Numbered from the stretch's first letter, positions 8,640-19,300 are shown. The stretch: DNA of 64,000 nt from Clostridium chauvoei (GCF_002327185.1 NZ_CP018624.1:434001-498000), one strand, 5' to 3'. Notes: generated from the sequence alone by a model not told the origin. A program made the numbers and translations.

Positions 8640-8978
8640 TTGACTAAATATACTTTAGAGGAACTTATAAAAATAGATAAGGAAGAAGATAAAGCTATAG
8701 AAGTAAATGATAAATTAATAGAAAAGCTAAATAAAATCATATTAAAAGAGAGAAAACGTGAATTATTAATAATGCGTTTAGGAGTTATAGGGGTATTAAC
8801 ATTATCAATAATTTCATTATATAAAGTTTACAACATTCTTAGTAGAATGGGGTTAGACAGTTTACAAAAATATTTTTTATTGTTTGCTTTAGTTGGAAGT
8901 ATAATTTTTGTTAGTCAAATACGTTACATAATAAAGTTTATTTTTGGAAGAGGTGAAGCAAGTTGGACTTATTTATAA
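8640..8978 (+). CDS. Probable membrane anti-sigma factor, 112 residues
   Basis: The short protein has a charged cytoplasmic N-terminus of about 43 residues, then two hydrophobic helices (about 44-63 and 80-100). Its position directly after the ECF sigma gene with one base of spacing suggests it holds the sigma factor at the membrane. No zinc-binding HxxxCxxC motif is present. The start is TTG with SD gggagg (8627-8632), 7 bases upstream. The role is inferred from context. Confidence 0.65.
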   Translation: MTKYTLEELIKIDKEEDKAIEVNDKLIEKLNKIILKERKRELLIMRLGVIGVLTLSIISLYKVYNILSRMGLDSLQKYFLLFALVGSIIFVSQIRYIIKFIFGRGEASWTYL

Positions 8979-9649
8979 CAGGAATAATATTATATATTCT
9001 TTATATAACTTGTAAAGCTACGTTGTCTATAATTATTTATAATATAGAAAAATCAAATAAAAGAAAAGCTATATGTTGGATGATTTTATCTTTCTTTATG
9101 CCTTTTTACTTAGGATTTGTAATTTTTTATATAAAAGAATTTACAATTAAGCAGAATTTAAACAAAGTTAAAGAAAATGAGGGGGAAATATATATGATTA
9201 AAAAATATAAAAAAATTATAATAAAGATAATTTTACTTTCTATAATTTTATTAGGGAGTGGACTATATACAGTTAACAAATTCTTAGATACAACATATGA
9301 ATATAATTTTGGGAATTATTCAGAAGCTAGAGATATTGTTGAAAAAGGTTGGATTCCTGAAAATATGCCAAAGGATTCTTCAGATATTTATAATGTACAT
9401 AATTTAGATACAAATGTATCAAATGGATTCTTTACAGTAAAAGTAGAAAAATTAAATGAATATAAAAAATCATTAGAAGAGATTAACATGGAAGATATTA
9501 AAGATAAAAGAGAAATTAATAGTAAAGCTTGGAGAAAATCAAAGGAACAAGGAAATAGTGATAGTAAAGTAATTTTTTACGGAAAGGATAAGAATTTCTA
9601 TTATGAAATTACTATATCAGGAAAGGTATATTATTGGAGTATAAATTGA
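8963..9649 (+). CDS. Membrane protein of the ECF operon, possibly a two-part fusion
   Basis: A 228-residue ORF overlapping the previous gene by 16 bases, starting at TTG with SD aggtga (8951-8956). Residues 1-70 carry two hydrophobic helices. Codon 78 is an in-frame ATG (9194) with its own SD, gaggggg, and starts a second module: a basic N-terminus, one membrane helix, and an external domain with IPENMPKDSSDIYNVH, a pattern I associate with uncharacterised secreted domains. It could be one protein or two products from nested starts. It may be the sensory or regulatory partner of the sigma/anti-sigma pair; function unknown. Confidence 0.65.
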   Translation: MDLFITGIILYILYITCKATLSIIIYNIEKSNKRKAICWMILSFFMPFYLGFVIFYIKEFTIKQNLNKVKENEGEIYMIKKYKKIIIKIILLSIILLGSGLYTVNKFLDTTYEYNFGNYSEARDIVEKGWIPENMPKDSSDIYNVHNLDTNVSNGFFTVKVEKLNEYKKSLEEINMEDIKDKREINSKAWRKSKEQGNSDSKVIFYGKDKNFYYEITISGKVYYWSIN

Positions 9650-9661
9650 TTAACAACTAAA

Positions 9662-9706
9662 TAAAATCCTAATGGTATATTGTGTACCATTAGGATTTTA
9701 CTTTTT
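9662..9706 (+). terminator. Terminator of the ECF sigma operon
   Basis: TAAAATCCTAATGGTA (9662-9677) pairs with TACCATTAGGATTTTA (9685-9700), followed by CTTTTT. Confidence 0.9.
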
Positions 9707-9713
9707 AAAAAGT

Positions 9714-9741
9714 AAAATCGTGCAATCGATTGCACGATTTT
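9714..9741. promoter_or_regulatory. 28-bp perfect palindrome, LacI-family-like operator
   Basis: The core TGCAATCGATTGCA (9721-9734) is flanked by AAAATCG and CGATTTT, giving a perfect 28-bp palindrome. The CAAnCGnTTG-type core is typical of LacI/GalR/MalR operators. It sits upstream of the alpha-glucosidase operon promoter. Confidence 0.7.
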
Positions 9742-9805
9742 AAGAAAACAATAGATATTCAAAGATAAATTCTTAAAAATTAGTAAAAACAGCCTATTTT
9801 AAATT

Positions 9806-9833
9806 TTGCAAAAATTCTCTTTAGTGGTATAGT
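9806..9833 (+). promoter_or_regulatory. Probable promoter of the alpha-glucosidase/PTS operon
   Basis: TTGCAA (9806-9811) and TATAGT (9828-9833) are separated by 16 bases, about 95 bases before the malL-type start. Confidence 0.5.
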
Positions 9834-9900
9834 TTATACATAGAGATAATACAAATAATATTTTAATTGCTAAGGGATAACAAATTTTTTTATGCATTTG

Positions 9901-9914
9901 TGCAAACGATTGCT
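9901..9914. promoter_or_regulatory. LacI-family-like operator just before malL
   Basis: TGCAAACGATTGCT lies between the inferred promoter and the SD of the alpha-glucosidase gene, as expected for a roadblock operator. It shares its core with the sites at 9721 and 47588. A catabolite-control (CRE) role is an alternative. Confidence 0.6.
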
Positions 9915-9926
9915 CAAGGAGGGAAT

Positions 9927-11591
9927 ATGAAGAGAAAATGGTGGAAAGAAGCTATAGGATATCAAATCTATCCAAGAAGCTTTATGGATTCAAATGAAGA
10001 TGGAATAGGTGATATTCCTGGTATTATATCTAAGTTAGATTATTTAAATGATTTAGGCATAGATGTTATTTGGGTATGTCCATTTTATAAATCACCAAAT
10101 GATGATAATGGATATGATATTAGTGATTATAAAGAAATAATGAGTGATTTTGGTACAATGAATGATTTTGATAATTTACTTAGAGAAGTTCATAATAGAG
10201 GAATGAAGTTAATAGTTGATTTAGTTGTTAATCATACTAGTGATGAACACCCGTGGTTTATTGAATCAAGATCATCAAAAAACAATCCTAAAAGAGACTG
10301 GTATATTTGGAGAGAAGGTAAGGATGGAAGAGAACCCAATAATTGGGAAAGTATCTTTAAAGGGTCTGTATGGGAGTTAGATAAAAAAACAGAAGAATAT
10401 TATTTACATCTCTTTACTAAACGACAACCTGATTTAAATTGGGAAAATGAAGAAGTAAGAAATGAAATTTATAATATGATAAATTGGTGGTTAGATAAAG
10501 GTATTGATGGATTTAGAGTAGATGCAATAAGTCATATAAAAAAGGAACCAGGGCTTAAAGATATGCCTAATCCTAATAATGAAAAGTATGTATCATCTTT
10601 TGATAAACATATGAATGTAGAAGGTGTACAAGCTTTTCTAAAGGAGTTAAAAGAAAATACTTTTGATAAATATGACATAATGACTGTTGGAGAAGCAAAT
10701 GGAGTTAGTTCTAAAAATGCTGAAGAATGGGTTGGAGAAAAAGAAGGAAAATTTTCAATGGTATTTCAATTTGAACATTTAGATTTATGGAATAATGCAA
10801 ATGATGAAAAATTTGATGTAAGAGAATGTAAAAAAGTATTATCATCTTGGCAGAATTCTCTTGAAAATGATGGATGGAATGCATTATTTATAGAAAATCA
10901 TGATATCACAAGAGCAGTTTCTTCTTGGGGAAATGATAAAGAATATTGGAAAGAAAGCTCTAAGGCATTAGGATTAATGTATTTTATGCAAAAGGGAACT
11001 CCGTTTATATATCAAGGCCAAGAAATAGGAATGACAAATGTTAATTTTAAATCAGTTGATGAGTACAATGATATAAAAGGTATAAATGATTTTAAGAAGA
11101 ATTTATCAAATGGAATGGACAAAGAAAAAGCATTTAAGATAATGGCAGTTACATCAAGAGATAATGCACGTACACCAATGCAGTGGGATGCTACCCAAAA
11201 TGCAGGTTTTACAAAAGGAACTCCTTGGATAAATGTGGCTGATAATTACAATTATATAAATGTGGAAAAAGAATTAAAAAGTGAAGATTCTATATTGAAT
11301 TTCTATAAAAAAATGATTAAGTTAAAAAAAGAAAGTTTAACATTAACTTATGGTAAATATGAACTTATTTTAGCAGATGATGAAAATATTTATGCGTATG
11401 AGAGAATTCTAGAGGAAGAAAAATATATTATAATTACAAATCTTTCAGAAAAAAATGTAAAGTATTCATATAATAAAGCAATATTAAATTCTAGTAAATT
11501 ACTTTTAAGTAATTATAATGTTCAAGAGCATGGTGATATTACAGAATGTGATTTAAGACCTTACGAGGCAAGACTATATAAAGTAAAATAG
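9927..11591 (+). CDS. malL: GH13 oligo-1,6-glucosidase / alpha-glucosidase (MalL type)
   Basis: Cytoplasmic retaining alpha-glucosidase hydrolysing short maltose- or isomaltose-type sugars, or their phosphates after PTS uptake. The start chosen is ATG 9927, behind SD aaggaggg (9916-9923), giving 554 residues. An upstream in-frame TTG at 9867 has no SD and is rejected. The protein starts KWWKEAIGYQIYPRSF and has the (beta/alpha)8 motifs: VVNHTSDEH, nucleophile D199 in GFRVDAISH, acid/base E256 in TVGEAN, and D326 in ENHDITR. It heads a tight operon with a PTS permease. Trehalose-6-phosphate hydrolase is a less likely alternative, because the permease is of the C-B maltose/glucose type. Confidence 0.88.
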   Translation: MKRKWWKEAIGYQIYPRSFMDSNEDGIGDIPGIISKLDYLNDLGIDVIWVCPFYKSPNDDNGYDISDYKEIMSDFGTMNDFDNLLREVHNRGMKLIVDLVVNHTSDEHPWFIESRSSKNNPKRDWYIWREGKDGREPNNWESIFKGSVWELDKKTEEYYLHLFTKRQPDLNWENEEVRNEIYNMINWWLDKGIDGFRVDAISHIKKEPGLKDMPNPNNEKYVSSFDKHMNVEGVQAFLKELKENTFDKYDIMTVGEANGVSSKNAEEWVGEKEGKFSMVFQFEHLDLWNNANDEKFDVRECKKVLSSWQNSLENDGWNALFIENHDITRAVSSWGNDKEYWKESSKALGLMYFMQKGTPFIYQGQEIGMTNVNFKSVDEYNDIKGINDFKKNLSNGMDKEKAFKIMAVTSRDNARTPMQWDATQNAGFTKGTPWINVADNYNYINVEKELKSEDSILNFYKKMIKLKKESLTLTYGKYELILADDENIYAYERILEEEKYIIITNLSEKNVKYSYNKAILNSSKLLLSNYNVQEHGDITECDLRPYEARLYKVK

Positions 11592-11612
11592 GATTTTAGG
11601 GGAGAGATTACT

Positions 11613-13268
11613 ATGAAGGAAAAAGTTGAAAAATCTAAACTATTTACATTTGATTTTTGGCAAAAATTTGGGAAAGCATTAATGGTAGTTATTGCTGTTA
11701 TGCCAGCAGCAGGAATAATGATATCTTTAGGAAAAGTTGTTGGTATGTACACCGATATAACTATATTAGATACAATAGCTAGAGTTATGGAAGATATAGG
11801 TTGGGCAATAATAACTAATCTACATGTATTATTTGCAGTTGCAATAGCTGGTTCATGGGCAAAGGAGAAAGCTGGTGGGGCATTTGCTGGATTATTAGCA
11901 TTTGTGCTAATAAATCGTATAACAGGAGCTTTATTTGGAGTAAATAATGCCATGTTAGCAGATGGATCAGCTACGGTAAATTCATTGTTTGGAACGAGTT
12001 TACCTGTTGCAAATTATTTTACTAGTGTTTTAGGAGCTCCAGCTTTAAATATGGGAGTTTTTGTTGGAATTATTTCAGGTTTTGTTGGTGGAACACTATA
12101 TAATAAATATTATAACTTTAGAAAGTTACCAAAATCATTAGATTTCTTTAATGGGAAAAGATTCGTTCCATTTGTAGTTATTCTTTGGTCAACAATTGCA
12201 GCAGTAGTACTTTCAATTTTATGGCCTTTTGCACAAAGTGGGTTAAATGCTTTTGGTGTTTGGATTGCACAGTCAAAGGATACAGCACCTGTATTTGCAC
12301 CATTTGCATATGGATGTTTAGAACGTTTATTACTTCCATTTGGATTACATCATATGTTAACGATTCCTATAAATTATACTGAGTTAGGTGGAGTATATCA
12401 AGCTTTAACAGGTACAAATGCAGGGGCTATGGTAGCAGGTCAAGATCCATTATGGTTAGCATGGGTAACAGATCTTGTAAACTTTAAAAGTGCAGGAAAT
12501 ATGGCAGAGTATAATAACTTATTAGCAACAGTAGTTCCAGCTAGATTTAAAGTAGGTCAAGTTATATTATCATGTTCTTCATTACTTGCTATTGCATTAG
12601 CAATGTATAAAAATGTTGATGAAGATAAAAAACCTAAATATAAAACAATGTTTTTATCAGCAGGTATTGCAGTATTTTTAACAGGTGTTACAGAACCTAT
12701 TGAGTTTATGTTTATGTTTGTATCACCAATACTTTATGTAGTTTATGCAATTATAACAGGAATAGGATTTGCTTTAGCAGATATAATATCACTTAGAGTT
12801 CATGCCTTTGGATTTATAGAATTATTAACAAGGGTTCCAATGAGTATAAATGCAGGCCTTGTAAAGGATTTAATCAATTTTATAATTACATGTGTTGTTA
12901 TGTTTGGAGTAAACTTTACAATATTCAACTTTTTAATTAAGAAATTTAATATAGGGACTCCAGGACGTAAAGGAAATTATATAGAAGAGGAAGACAATTC
13001 TTCAAAGGAAGATAAAAAAGCTACTGAAGATAAGCAAGCTTTAAGTATAATAAATTTACTTGGAGAAAAAGAAAATATTGAAGATGTAGATGCATGTATG
13101 ACAAGATTAAGAGTTACAGTTAAAGATATTAATAAAGTAGCTGATGAAAAAGAATGGAAAAAGAATGGAGCATTAGGACTTATAAGGAAAGATAAAGGGG
13201 TTCAAGCTGTGTATGGCCCTAAGGCTGATGTATTAAAATCAAATATACAAGATATATTGGGGATGTAA
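11613..13268 (+). CDS. PTS EIICB permease, maltose/glucose family
   Basis: Phosphotransferase-system membrane transporter, 551 residues. The EIIC domain (about 1-450) has roughly ten helices and typical blocks such as LPFGLHHMLTIPINYTELGG and GVTEPIEFMFMFVSP. A short acidic linker follows, then an EIIB domain with phosphorylatable cysteine C495 in VDACMTRLRVTV. There is no fused EIIA, so a separate glucose-type EIIA must donate phosphate. The C-B order fits maltose/glucose permeases (MalP/MalT-like) rather than the B-C trehalose and sucrose types. It lies 21 bases after the alpha-glucosidase with SD ggggagag. Confidence 0.85.
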   Translation: MKEKVEKSKLFTFDFWQKFGKALMVVIAVMPAAGIMISLGKVVGMYTDITILDTIARVMEDIGWAIITNLHVLFAVAIAGSWAKEKAGGAFAGLLAFVLINRITGALFGVNNAMLADGSATVNSLFGTSLPVANYFTSVLGAPALNMGVFVGIISGFVGGTLYNKYYNFRKLPKSLDFFNGKRFVPFVVILWSTIAAVVLSILWPFAQSGLNAFGVWIAQSKDTAPVFAPFAYGCLERLLLPFGLHHMLTIPINYTELGGVYQALTGTNAGAMVAGQDPLWLAWVTDLVNFKSAGNMAEYNNLLATVVPARFKVGQVILSCSSLLAIALAMYKNVDEDKKPKYKTMFLSAGIAVFLTGVTEPIEFMFMFVSPILYVVYAIITGIGFALADIISLRVHAFGFIELLTRVPMSINAGLVKDLINFIITCVVMFGVNFTIFNFLIKKFNIGTPGRKGNYIEEEDNSSKEDKKATEDKQALSIINLLGEKENIEDVDACMTRLRVTVKDINKVADEKEWKKNGALGLIRKDKGVQAVYGPKADVLKSNIQDILGM

Positions 13269-13270
13269 AA

Positions 13271-14059
13271 ATGAAATTATTAACTTTAAATTGTCATTCA
13301 TGGCAAGAAGATAATCAATTAGATAAAATAAAAATTTTAGCACAAGCAATTAAAGATAATAATTATGATGTAGTAGCATTACAAGAAGTTAGTCAAATAA
13401 TTAGTGGTGAGTTAATTAATGAAACGTCAAAAGATAATTATATATCTATATTGTTAGAAGAATTAAAATCTCTAGAGGAAACTTCATATAAATACATTTG
13501 GGATTTTTCCCATATAGGTTATGATATTTATGAAGAAGGATTAGCGATACTTACGAAACATGAAATAAAAGAATGGAAATCATTTTATGTATCTAATGAT
13601 ACGAATATTAAAAACTATAAGACAAGAAAAATTATTGAAGCTAAAATTGAAGTAGATAATAAAGATTATAAGTTTTATTCATGTCATTTAGGGTGGTGGG
13701 ATGATTTAGAAGAACCATTTAAATATCAAGTAGATAAATTAATAAACTCTTTAGATGAAAAATATATAAATATTATTATGGGTGACTTCAACAACGATGC
13801 GCTTATAAGAAATGAAGGATATGATTATTTATTATCAAAAGGTCTATTTGATACTTATAATTTAGCTAAAGACAGAAGTGAAAGATATACGGTTCAAGGA
13901 AAAATAGATGGCTGGGAAAATAACAAGGCTAATAAGGTTTTAGATTTTATATTAGTAAATAAGAAAATAAAAGTTAAAGAATCAAAAATTATTTTTAATA
14001 ATAAAAATCAAGTTAAAGTATCAGACCATTACGGAGTAGAAGTTAAAATAGAAATTTAA
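13271..14059 (+). CDS. Endonuclease/exonuclease/phosphatase-fold protein in the sugar operon
   Basis: A 262-residue protein with the DNase I-like metallo-phosphoesterase fold: LTLNCHSW at the N-terminus, VVALQEVSQ (metal-binding Glu), IIMGDFNNDA (catalytic Asp/Asn) and SDHYGVEV (His) at the C-terminus. It starts two bases after the PTS gene stop, so it is translated with that operon. The family includes DNases, inositol-phosphate phosphatases and sphingomyelinases. The sugar context suggests a phosphatase or phosphodiesterase acting on a sugar phosphate, but the substrate is unknown. There is no signal peptide, so it is cytosolic. Confidence 0.8.
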   Translation: MKLLTLNCHSWQEDNQLDKIKILAQAIKDNNYDVVALQEVSQIISGELINETSKDNYISILLEELKSLEETSYKYIWDFSHIGYDIYEEGLAILTKHEIKEWKSFYVSNDTNIKNYKTRKIIEAKIEVDNKDYKFYSCHLGWWDDLEEPFKYQVDKLINSLDEKYINIIMGDFNNDALIRNEGYDYLLSKGLFDTYNLAKDRSERYTVQGKIDGWENNKANKVLDFILVNKKIKVKESKIIFNNKNQVKVSDHYGVEVKIEI

Positions 14060-14064
14060 TAAGA

Positions 14065-14112
14065 AAAAAAATCACGTATTAAAAGATAAAATTTTAATAC
14101 GTGATTTTTTTA
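14065..14112 (+). terminator. Terminator of the alpha-glucosidase/PTS operon
   Basis: A 20-bp stem, AAAAAAATCACGTATTAAAA (14065-14084), pairs with TTTTAATACGTGATTTTTTT (14092-14111). Confidence 0.9.
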
Positions 14113-14142
14113 TAAATATCTAAATTTTTTTATAATTTTATA

Positions 14143-14171
14143 TTGACAAAAAAGCAAAAAGGAAATAAAAT
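14143..14171 (+). promoter_or_regulatory. Strong sigma-A promoter upstream of the pre-eno region
   Basis: A consensus -35 TTGACA (14143-14148), exactly 17 bases of spacer and TAAAAT (14166-14171). It points to a transcript starting near 14178 that reaches the terminator at 14362. Confidence 0.75.
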
Positions 14172-14180
14172 ATAAATGAA

Positions 14181-14209
14181 ATTGATAATTGATAATTGAT
14201 ATCAATTAT
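14181..14209. repeat. Three ATTGATA heptads ending in an 18-bp palindrome
   Basis: ATTGATA occurs three times head-to-tail (14181-14201). The last copy forms the perfect palindrome ATAATTGATATCAATTAT (14192-14209). It lies just downstream of the strong promoter, where a repressor would bind. It loosely resembles Fur-type GATAAT arrays but does not match that consensus well. Confidence 0.6.
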
Positions 14210-14361
14210 AATTAGTTTTATAAATTGTGCAGATTAAGATATTTAAATTAAAATAGTTATTATATATAATGCACACAAATATATAACAACTTCCAAGAAT
14301 ACATCATATCAAATATCTAACCCTTGTTTCCATTTGCACAGTTATGATTACAAAATATAGC

Positions 14362-14395
14362 AAAAGACCTATGCAATTTTGCGTAGGTCTTTTTC
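14362..14395 (+). terminator. Intrinsic terminator 35 bases before the enolase start
   Basis: AAAAGACCTATGC (14362-14374) pairs with GCGTAGGTCTTTT (14381-14393), with one T:G wobble and a T-run. No coding gene precedes it. Confidence 0.85.
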
Positions 14396-14411
14396 AATAA
14401 TATTAAATTAG

Positions 14412-15722
<1,311 letters not shown>

Positions 15723-15758
15723 AAAAAAAAATCCACGAATCTAATCGTGGATTTTTTT
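15723..15758. terminator. Bidirectional terminator between eno and the Cas2/SinR-like gene
   Basis: AATCCACGA (15730-15738) and TCGTGGATT (15745-15753) are flanked by A-run and T-run, so the hairpin works in both directions between convergent genes. Confidence 0.9.
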
Positions 15759-16063
15759 TAGCTATTTATCCATTCAACTACACCTGGAGTTAAAGATGAT
15801 ACATTATCTTTAGTTACTTCAGTAACAAAAAGTAAATCTTTTTCTTCAATAAATTCTTTAAGCTTCGCTAAAATATCTTCAGCACTTAAATCAGTTTTAA
15901 CTAGAAAACTAGTAGGCATAATGTGTGCCCATGCACCTAAAGCCTTTATATTTCCTGTAATAGAATAGTCATCACGAGTATCGTGATGATGATGATGATC
16001 ATCTCCACAACCACATGAATGGGAATCTTCCTTTAAATGATATGTAATTGCATAAATTGTCAT
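15758..16063 (-). CDS. Cas2/SinR-like small protein with a His/Cys-rich insert
   Basis: A 101-residue protein. MTIYAITYHL at the start and LGAWAHIMPTSFLVKTDLSA plus LFVTEVTKDN and a WINS end follow the layout I know from stand-alone Cas2-like SinR-family proteins (small ferredoxin-like nucleases or RNA-binding proteins outside CRISPR loci). Residues 14-32 insert HSCGCGDDHHHHHDTRDD, a dense potential metal site, between the first strand and the helix. No CRISPR array or cas gene is nearby. The start is ATG with SD aaggcgg. The family assignment is from memory of sequence pattern; function unknown. Confidence 0.65.
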   Translation of the reverse strand: MTIYAITYHLKEDSHSCGCGDDHHHHHDTRDDYSITGNIKALGAWAHIMPTSFLVKTDLSAEDILAKLKEFIEEKDLLFVTEVTKDNVSSLTPGVVEWINS

Positions 16064-16377
16064 ATGTTTACCGCCTTTATTTTAAAATTTATTTATAATA
16101 ATCATAATATATATTGAGATAAAAATCTATAGTTATTAAAAAATAATGATAATTAATTTCAATACTAACAGCATAATTTATAAAATATAAACGAATAGAG
16201 TATATTTTAATTTTAAATTAAAATACTAAAAAACTTATATAAGAGATATTTAATTTACATAAAAAATATAATATGGAATTAATTGACATAATATTTAACT
16301 ATGTATAAAATTATATATGAATAACAGTATATTATGTTAAATAGCTACAAAAATGATTAATTTAGGGAGGAGAGAGA
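16064..16377. other. Divergent intergenic region with the GH31 promoter
   Basis: About 310 bases between two divergent genes. A near-consensus promoter toward the GH31 gene is visible: TTGACA (16283-16288), 17 bases, TAAAAT (16306-16311). CATAATAT (16287-16294) and TATTTAAC (16292-16299) recur inverted as ATATTATG (16329-16336) and GTTAAATA (16336-16343), bracketing the -10 and start site. This suggests an operator. Nothing else was recognised. Confidence 0.55.
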
Positions 16378-19300
16378 ATGAAATGCAAGGAATTAATGCT
16401 AAAAATTGGAATGTTGACTTTAAGTACTGTCTTTACATCAAATTTTTTATTACAGCCAACTACATTATATGCATATAATTTAATTGCAAATTTGGACGAA
16501 AATTCTAGCTTGGAAGATAGTTATAACGTAAATGGTTATAACCAAATTGGTGGAGTTGAAAGTTATAAAAAATCAAGAAACAAAGTTACACTAAAAATGA
16601 CAACGGGGGAAAAAGTCAGAGTATCATTTTTAGAAGAGGGGATATTCCGTATATATATGGACCCTACAGGAGAATTTCAAGAAGAACCTACACCTAATGG
16701 AAAAGACCATATTACAAAGATTATCTATAAACAAGAGGATGAGTATCAAAAGGTTTCACCTAAGGTAGAAGACGGAGATATAATTAAAATTTCTACTGAA
16801 TTAATTGAGCTAAGGATAGAAAAAGCCACTGGTAAAATGGAGCTATTTAACAAAGCGTTAAATAAAGTAATTTGGAAGGAAGCAGAACCGTTAAAATATA
16901 AATCAAATGAAACAGTTCAAACTTTAGAAACAAATAATGATGAATATTTTTATGGTGGAGGGCAACAAAATGGACGCTTCTCTCATAAAGGAAAGACAAT
17001 AAATATTAGAAATGAAAATAATTGGGTAGATGGAGGTGTATCTAGTCCAACACCATTTTACTTTTCAACTAATGGATATGGTGTAATGCGTCATACTTTT
17101 AAGCCAGGACAATATGCATTTTCATCAAATGAAAAAATAAAGTTATTACAACTCATGAAGAAAAGCGTTTTGATGCATATTATTTTATAGATGAAAATCC
17201 AATAAATATAATAAATGAATTTACTGAATTAACAGGTAAGCCAATATTGTTACCAGAGTATGGATTTTATTTAGGTCATGCAAATTGTTATTCTCGTGAT
17301 TGGATTAATGATGAAACAGGACAAGAGTCTCAGACTCAAAGACCAGGCTTTGATCGTCAAGAATCCTTAATGGTAGATGCGAAAAAAGTTATAGATGAGC
17401 ATGTTGAAAATGATACACCGATAGGATGGTTTTTACCTAATGATGGGTATGGATGTGGATATGGGCGTGAAAATACAATAGACGGAAATATTAATAATTT
17501 AAAAGAGTTTGTAGATTATTCTAGATCAAAGGGAATACAAACGGGATTATGGACACAAAGTGATTTAAAACCTACAGGTAATGGTGAAGTTTATTTAGAG
17601 CGTGATATAGATAAGGAAGTTGGAGTAGCTGGAACTAATGGAGTAAAAACTGATGTTGCTTGGGTAGGAGCAGGTTATTCGTTTGCTCTTAATTCAGTAA
17701 GACAAGCAGCAGAAGGAATAATAAATAATTCAAAGGATAATGCTAGACCATTTATTGTATCTTTAGATGGATGGGCAGGAACTCAACGTTATGCTGGTTT
17801 GTGGTCAGGAGATCAATATGGTGGTAATTGGGAGTATATTCGTTTCCACATTCCAACGTATATTGGATCTGGATTATCAGGTCAACCAAATGTAGGGTCG
17901 GATATGGATGGAATTTTTGGAGGAAATAATTTAATACAAACTAGAGATTTTCAATGGAAAACATTTACTCCAATAAAAATAGATATGGACGGTTGGGGAA
18001 GTAATGCGAAGAATCCATATGTATTTGGGGAACCATATACTTCTATTAATCGTATGTATTTAAAATTAAAAGCAGAAATGATGCCATATAATTATAGTAT
18101 CGCAAATGAAGCTAGTAATACTGGTATGCCAATGGTAAGAGCCATGATGTTAGAAGATGCAAATCCATATACTTATGGAACAGACACTCAATATCAATAT
18201 ATGTGGGGACCTAATTTATTGGTAGCGCCAATATATGAAAATACATCAGCAGATGCACAAGGAAATGATATACGTAATGGAATATATCTTCCAGATGAAG
18301 AGCAAATTTGGATTGATTATTTCACAGGTAATCAATATAGAGGTGGGGGAGTATTAAATAATTTTGATGCTCCAATGTGGAAAGTTCCTGTATTTGTTAA
18401 AAATGGAGCTATTATTCCTATGAGTAATGAAAATAATAGCCCTGAGTATATAGACGATTCACAACGTATATTAGAAGTGTATCCTAGTGGAGAAACAAGC
18501 TTTGAAATATATGAAGATGATGGCTTAACTACAGATTATACATCAGGAAAGTCAGCAACAACCATGATTACTTCATCAGCTCCTAAGACAGGCAAAGGAA
18601 AAGCTATAATAACAGCAGAAGCATTAAAGGGTAATTATGAAGGTATTGTTACAGAAAGAACAACAGAATTTATAGTAAATGTCAGTGAAAAACCAACAGA
18701 TTTATCTTTAGAGATAGGTAATAATAATATTTCATTAACAGAAGTTAATACAATGGAAGAATTTGAAAATGGGACAAATGTATATTTCTATGATAAAAGT
18801 CCAAATCTTAATAAATATGCAACCGCAGGTTCAGAATTTGAAAAGGTAGAAATTATTACTACGCCTAAATTATATGTAAAGACAGAAAAGACTAATGTAA
18901 AACAAAATAAAGTTAAATTAACAATAAATGATTTTGTAAATACACAAGAAATTGCAAAAAACGAGGAAAATACTAGTTTAAATAGTCCTTTAAATTTTAG
19001 AGCTCCAGAAGAAGAAATAACACCAGAATCTATTAAACTAGAATGGGACAATGTTGAAGGAGCAACATCATATGATGTTGAAATTGATGGTGTAATATTT
19101 AAAAATATTAATATAAATTCATATATAGATACGGAATTAAACTTTGATACAGAGTATAGTTACCGTGTTCGTGCAGTAAATAATGATGGTTATTCTAAGT
19201 GGAGTGAAAAAATAATAGTTAGAACAGCTTTAGATCCACATCGTAATGTACCAAAGGATATGACTATAAATTGGACAGAGGGTCATTATGGTAGTGAAGA

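Larger units (their letters stand above)
14178..14395 (+). ncRNA. Candidate small RNA or attenuated leader upstream of enolase
   Basis: This stretch of about 215 bases has a strong promoter at its start and a clear intrinsic terminator at its end (14362-14393), but no ORF with an SD. A second promoter-like pair (TTTAAA, 17 bases, TATAAT ending near 14270) could yield a shorter transcript of about 120 nt. It could be an independent small RNA or an enolase leader with transcription attenuation. I do not recognise 6S, SRP or any known riboswitch in it. Confidence 0.4.

Noticed and set aside
9867-9926. In-frame TTG 60 bases upstream as the malL start
   Set aside because: No SD before it, and it would place the LacI-like operator inside the coding region. 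ATG 9927 has a strong SD and the family's usual N-terminus.
14181-14215. Fur box (GATAAT array)
   Set aside because: The spacing and symmetry of the ATTGATA heptads do not match the 19-bp Fur consensus, and the neighbouring genes are not iron-related.
15758-16063. CRISPR-Cas remnant
   Set aside because: No repeats or other cas genes on either side. The Cas2-like pattern alone fits the stand-alone SinR family.
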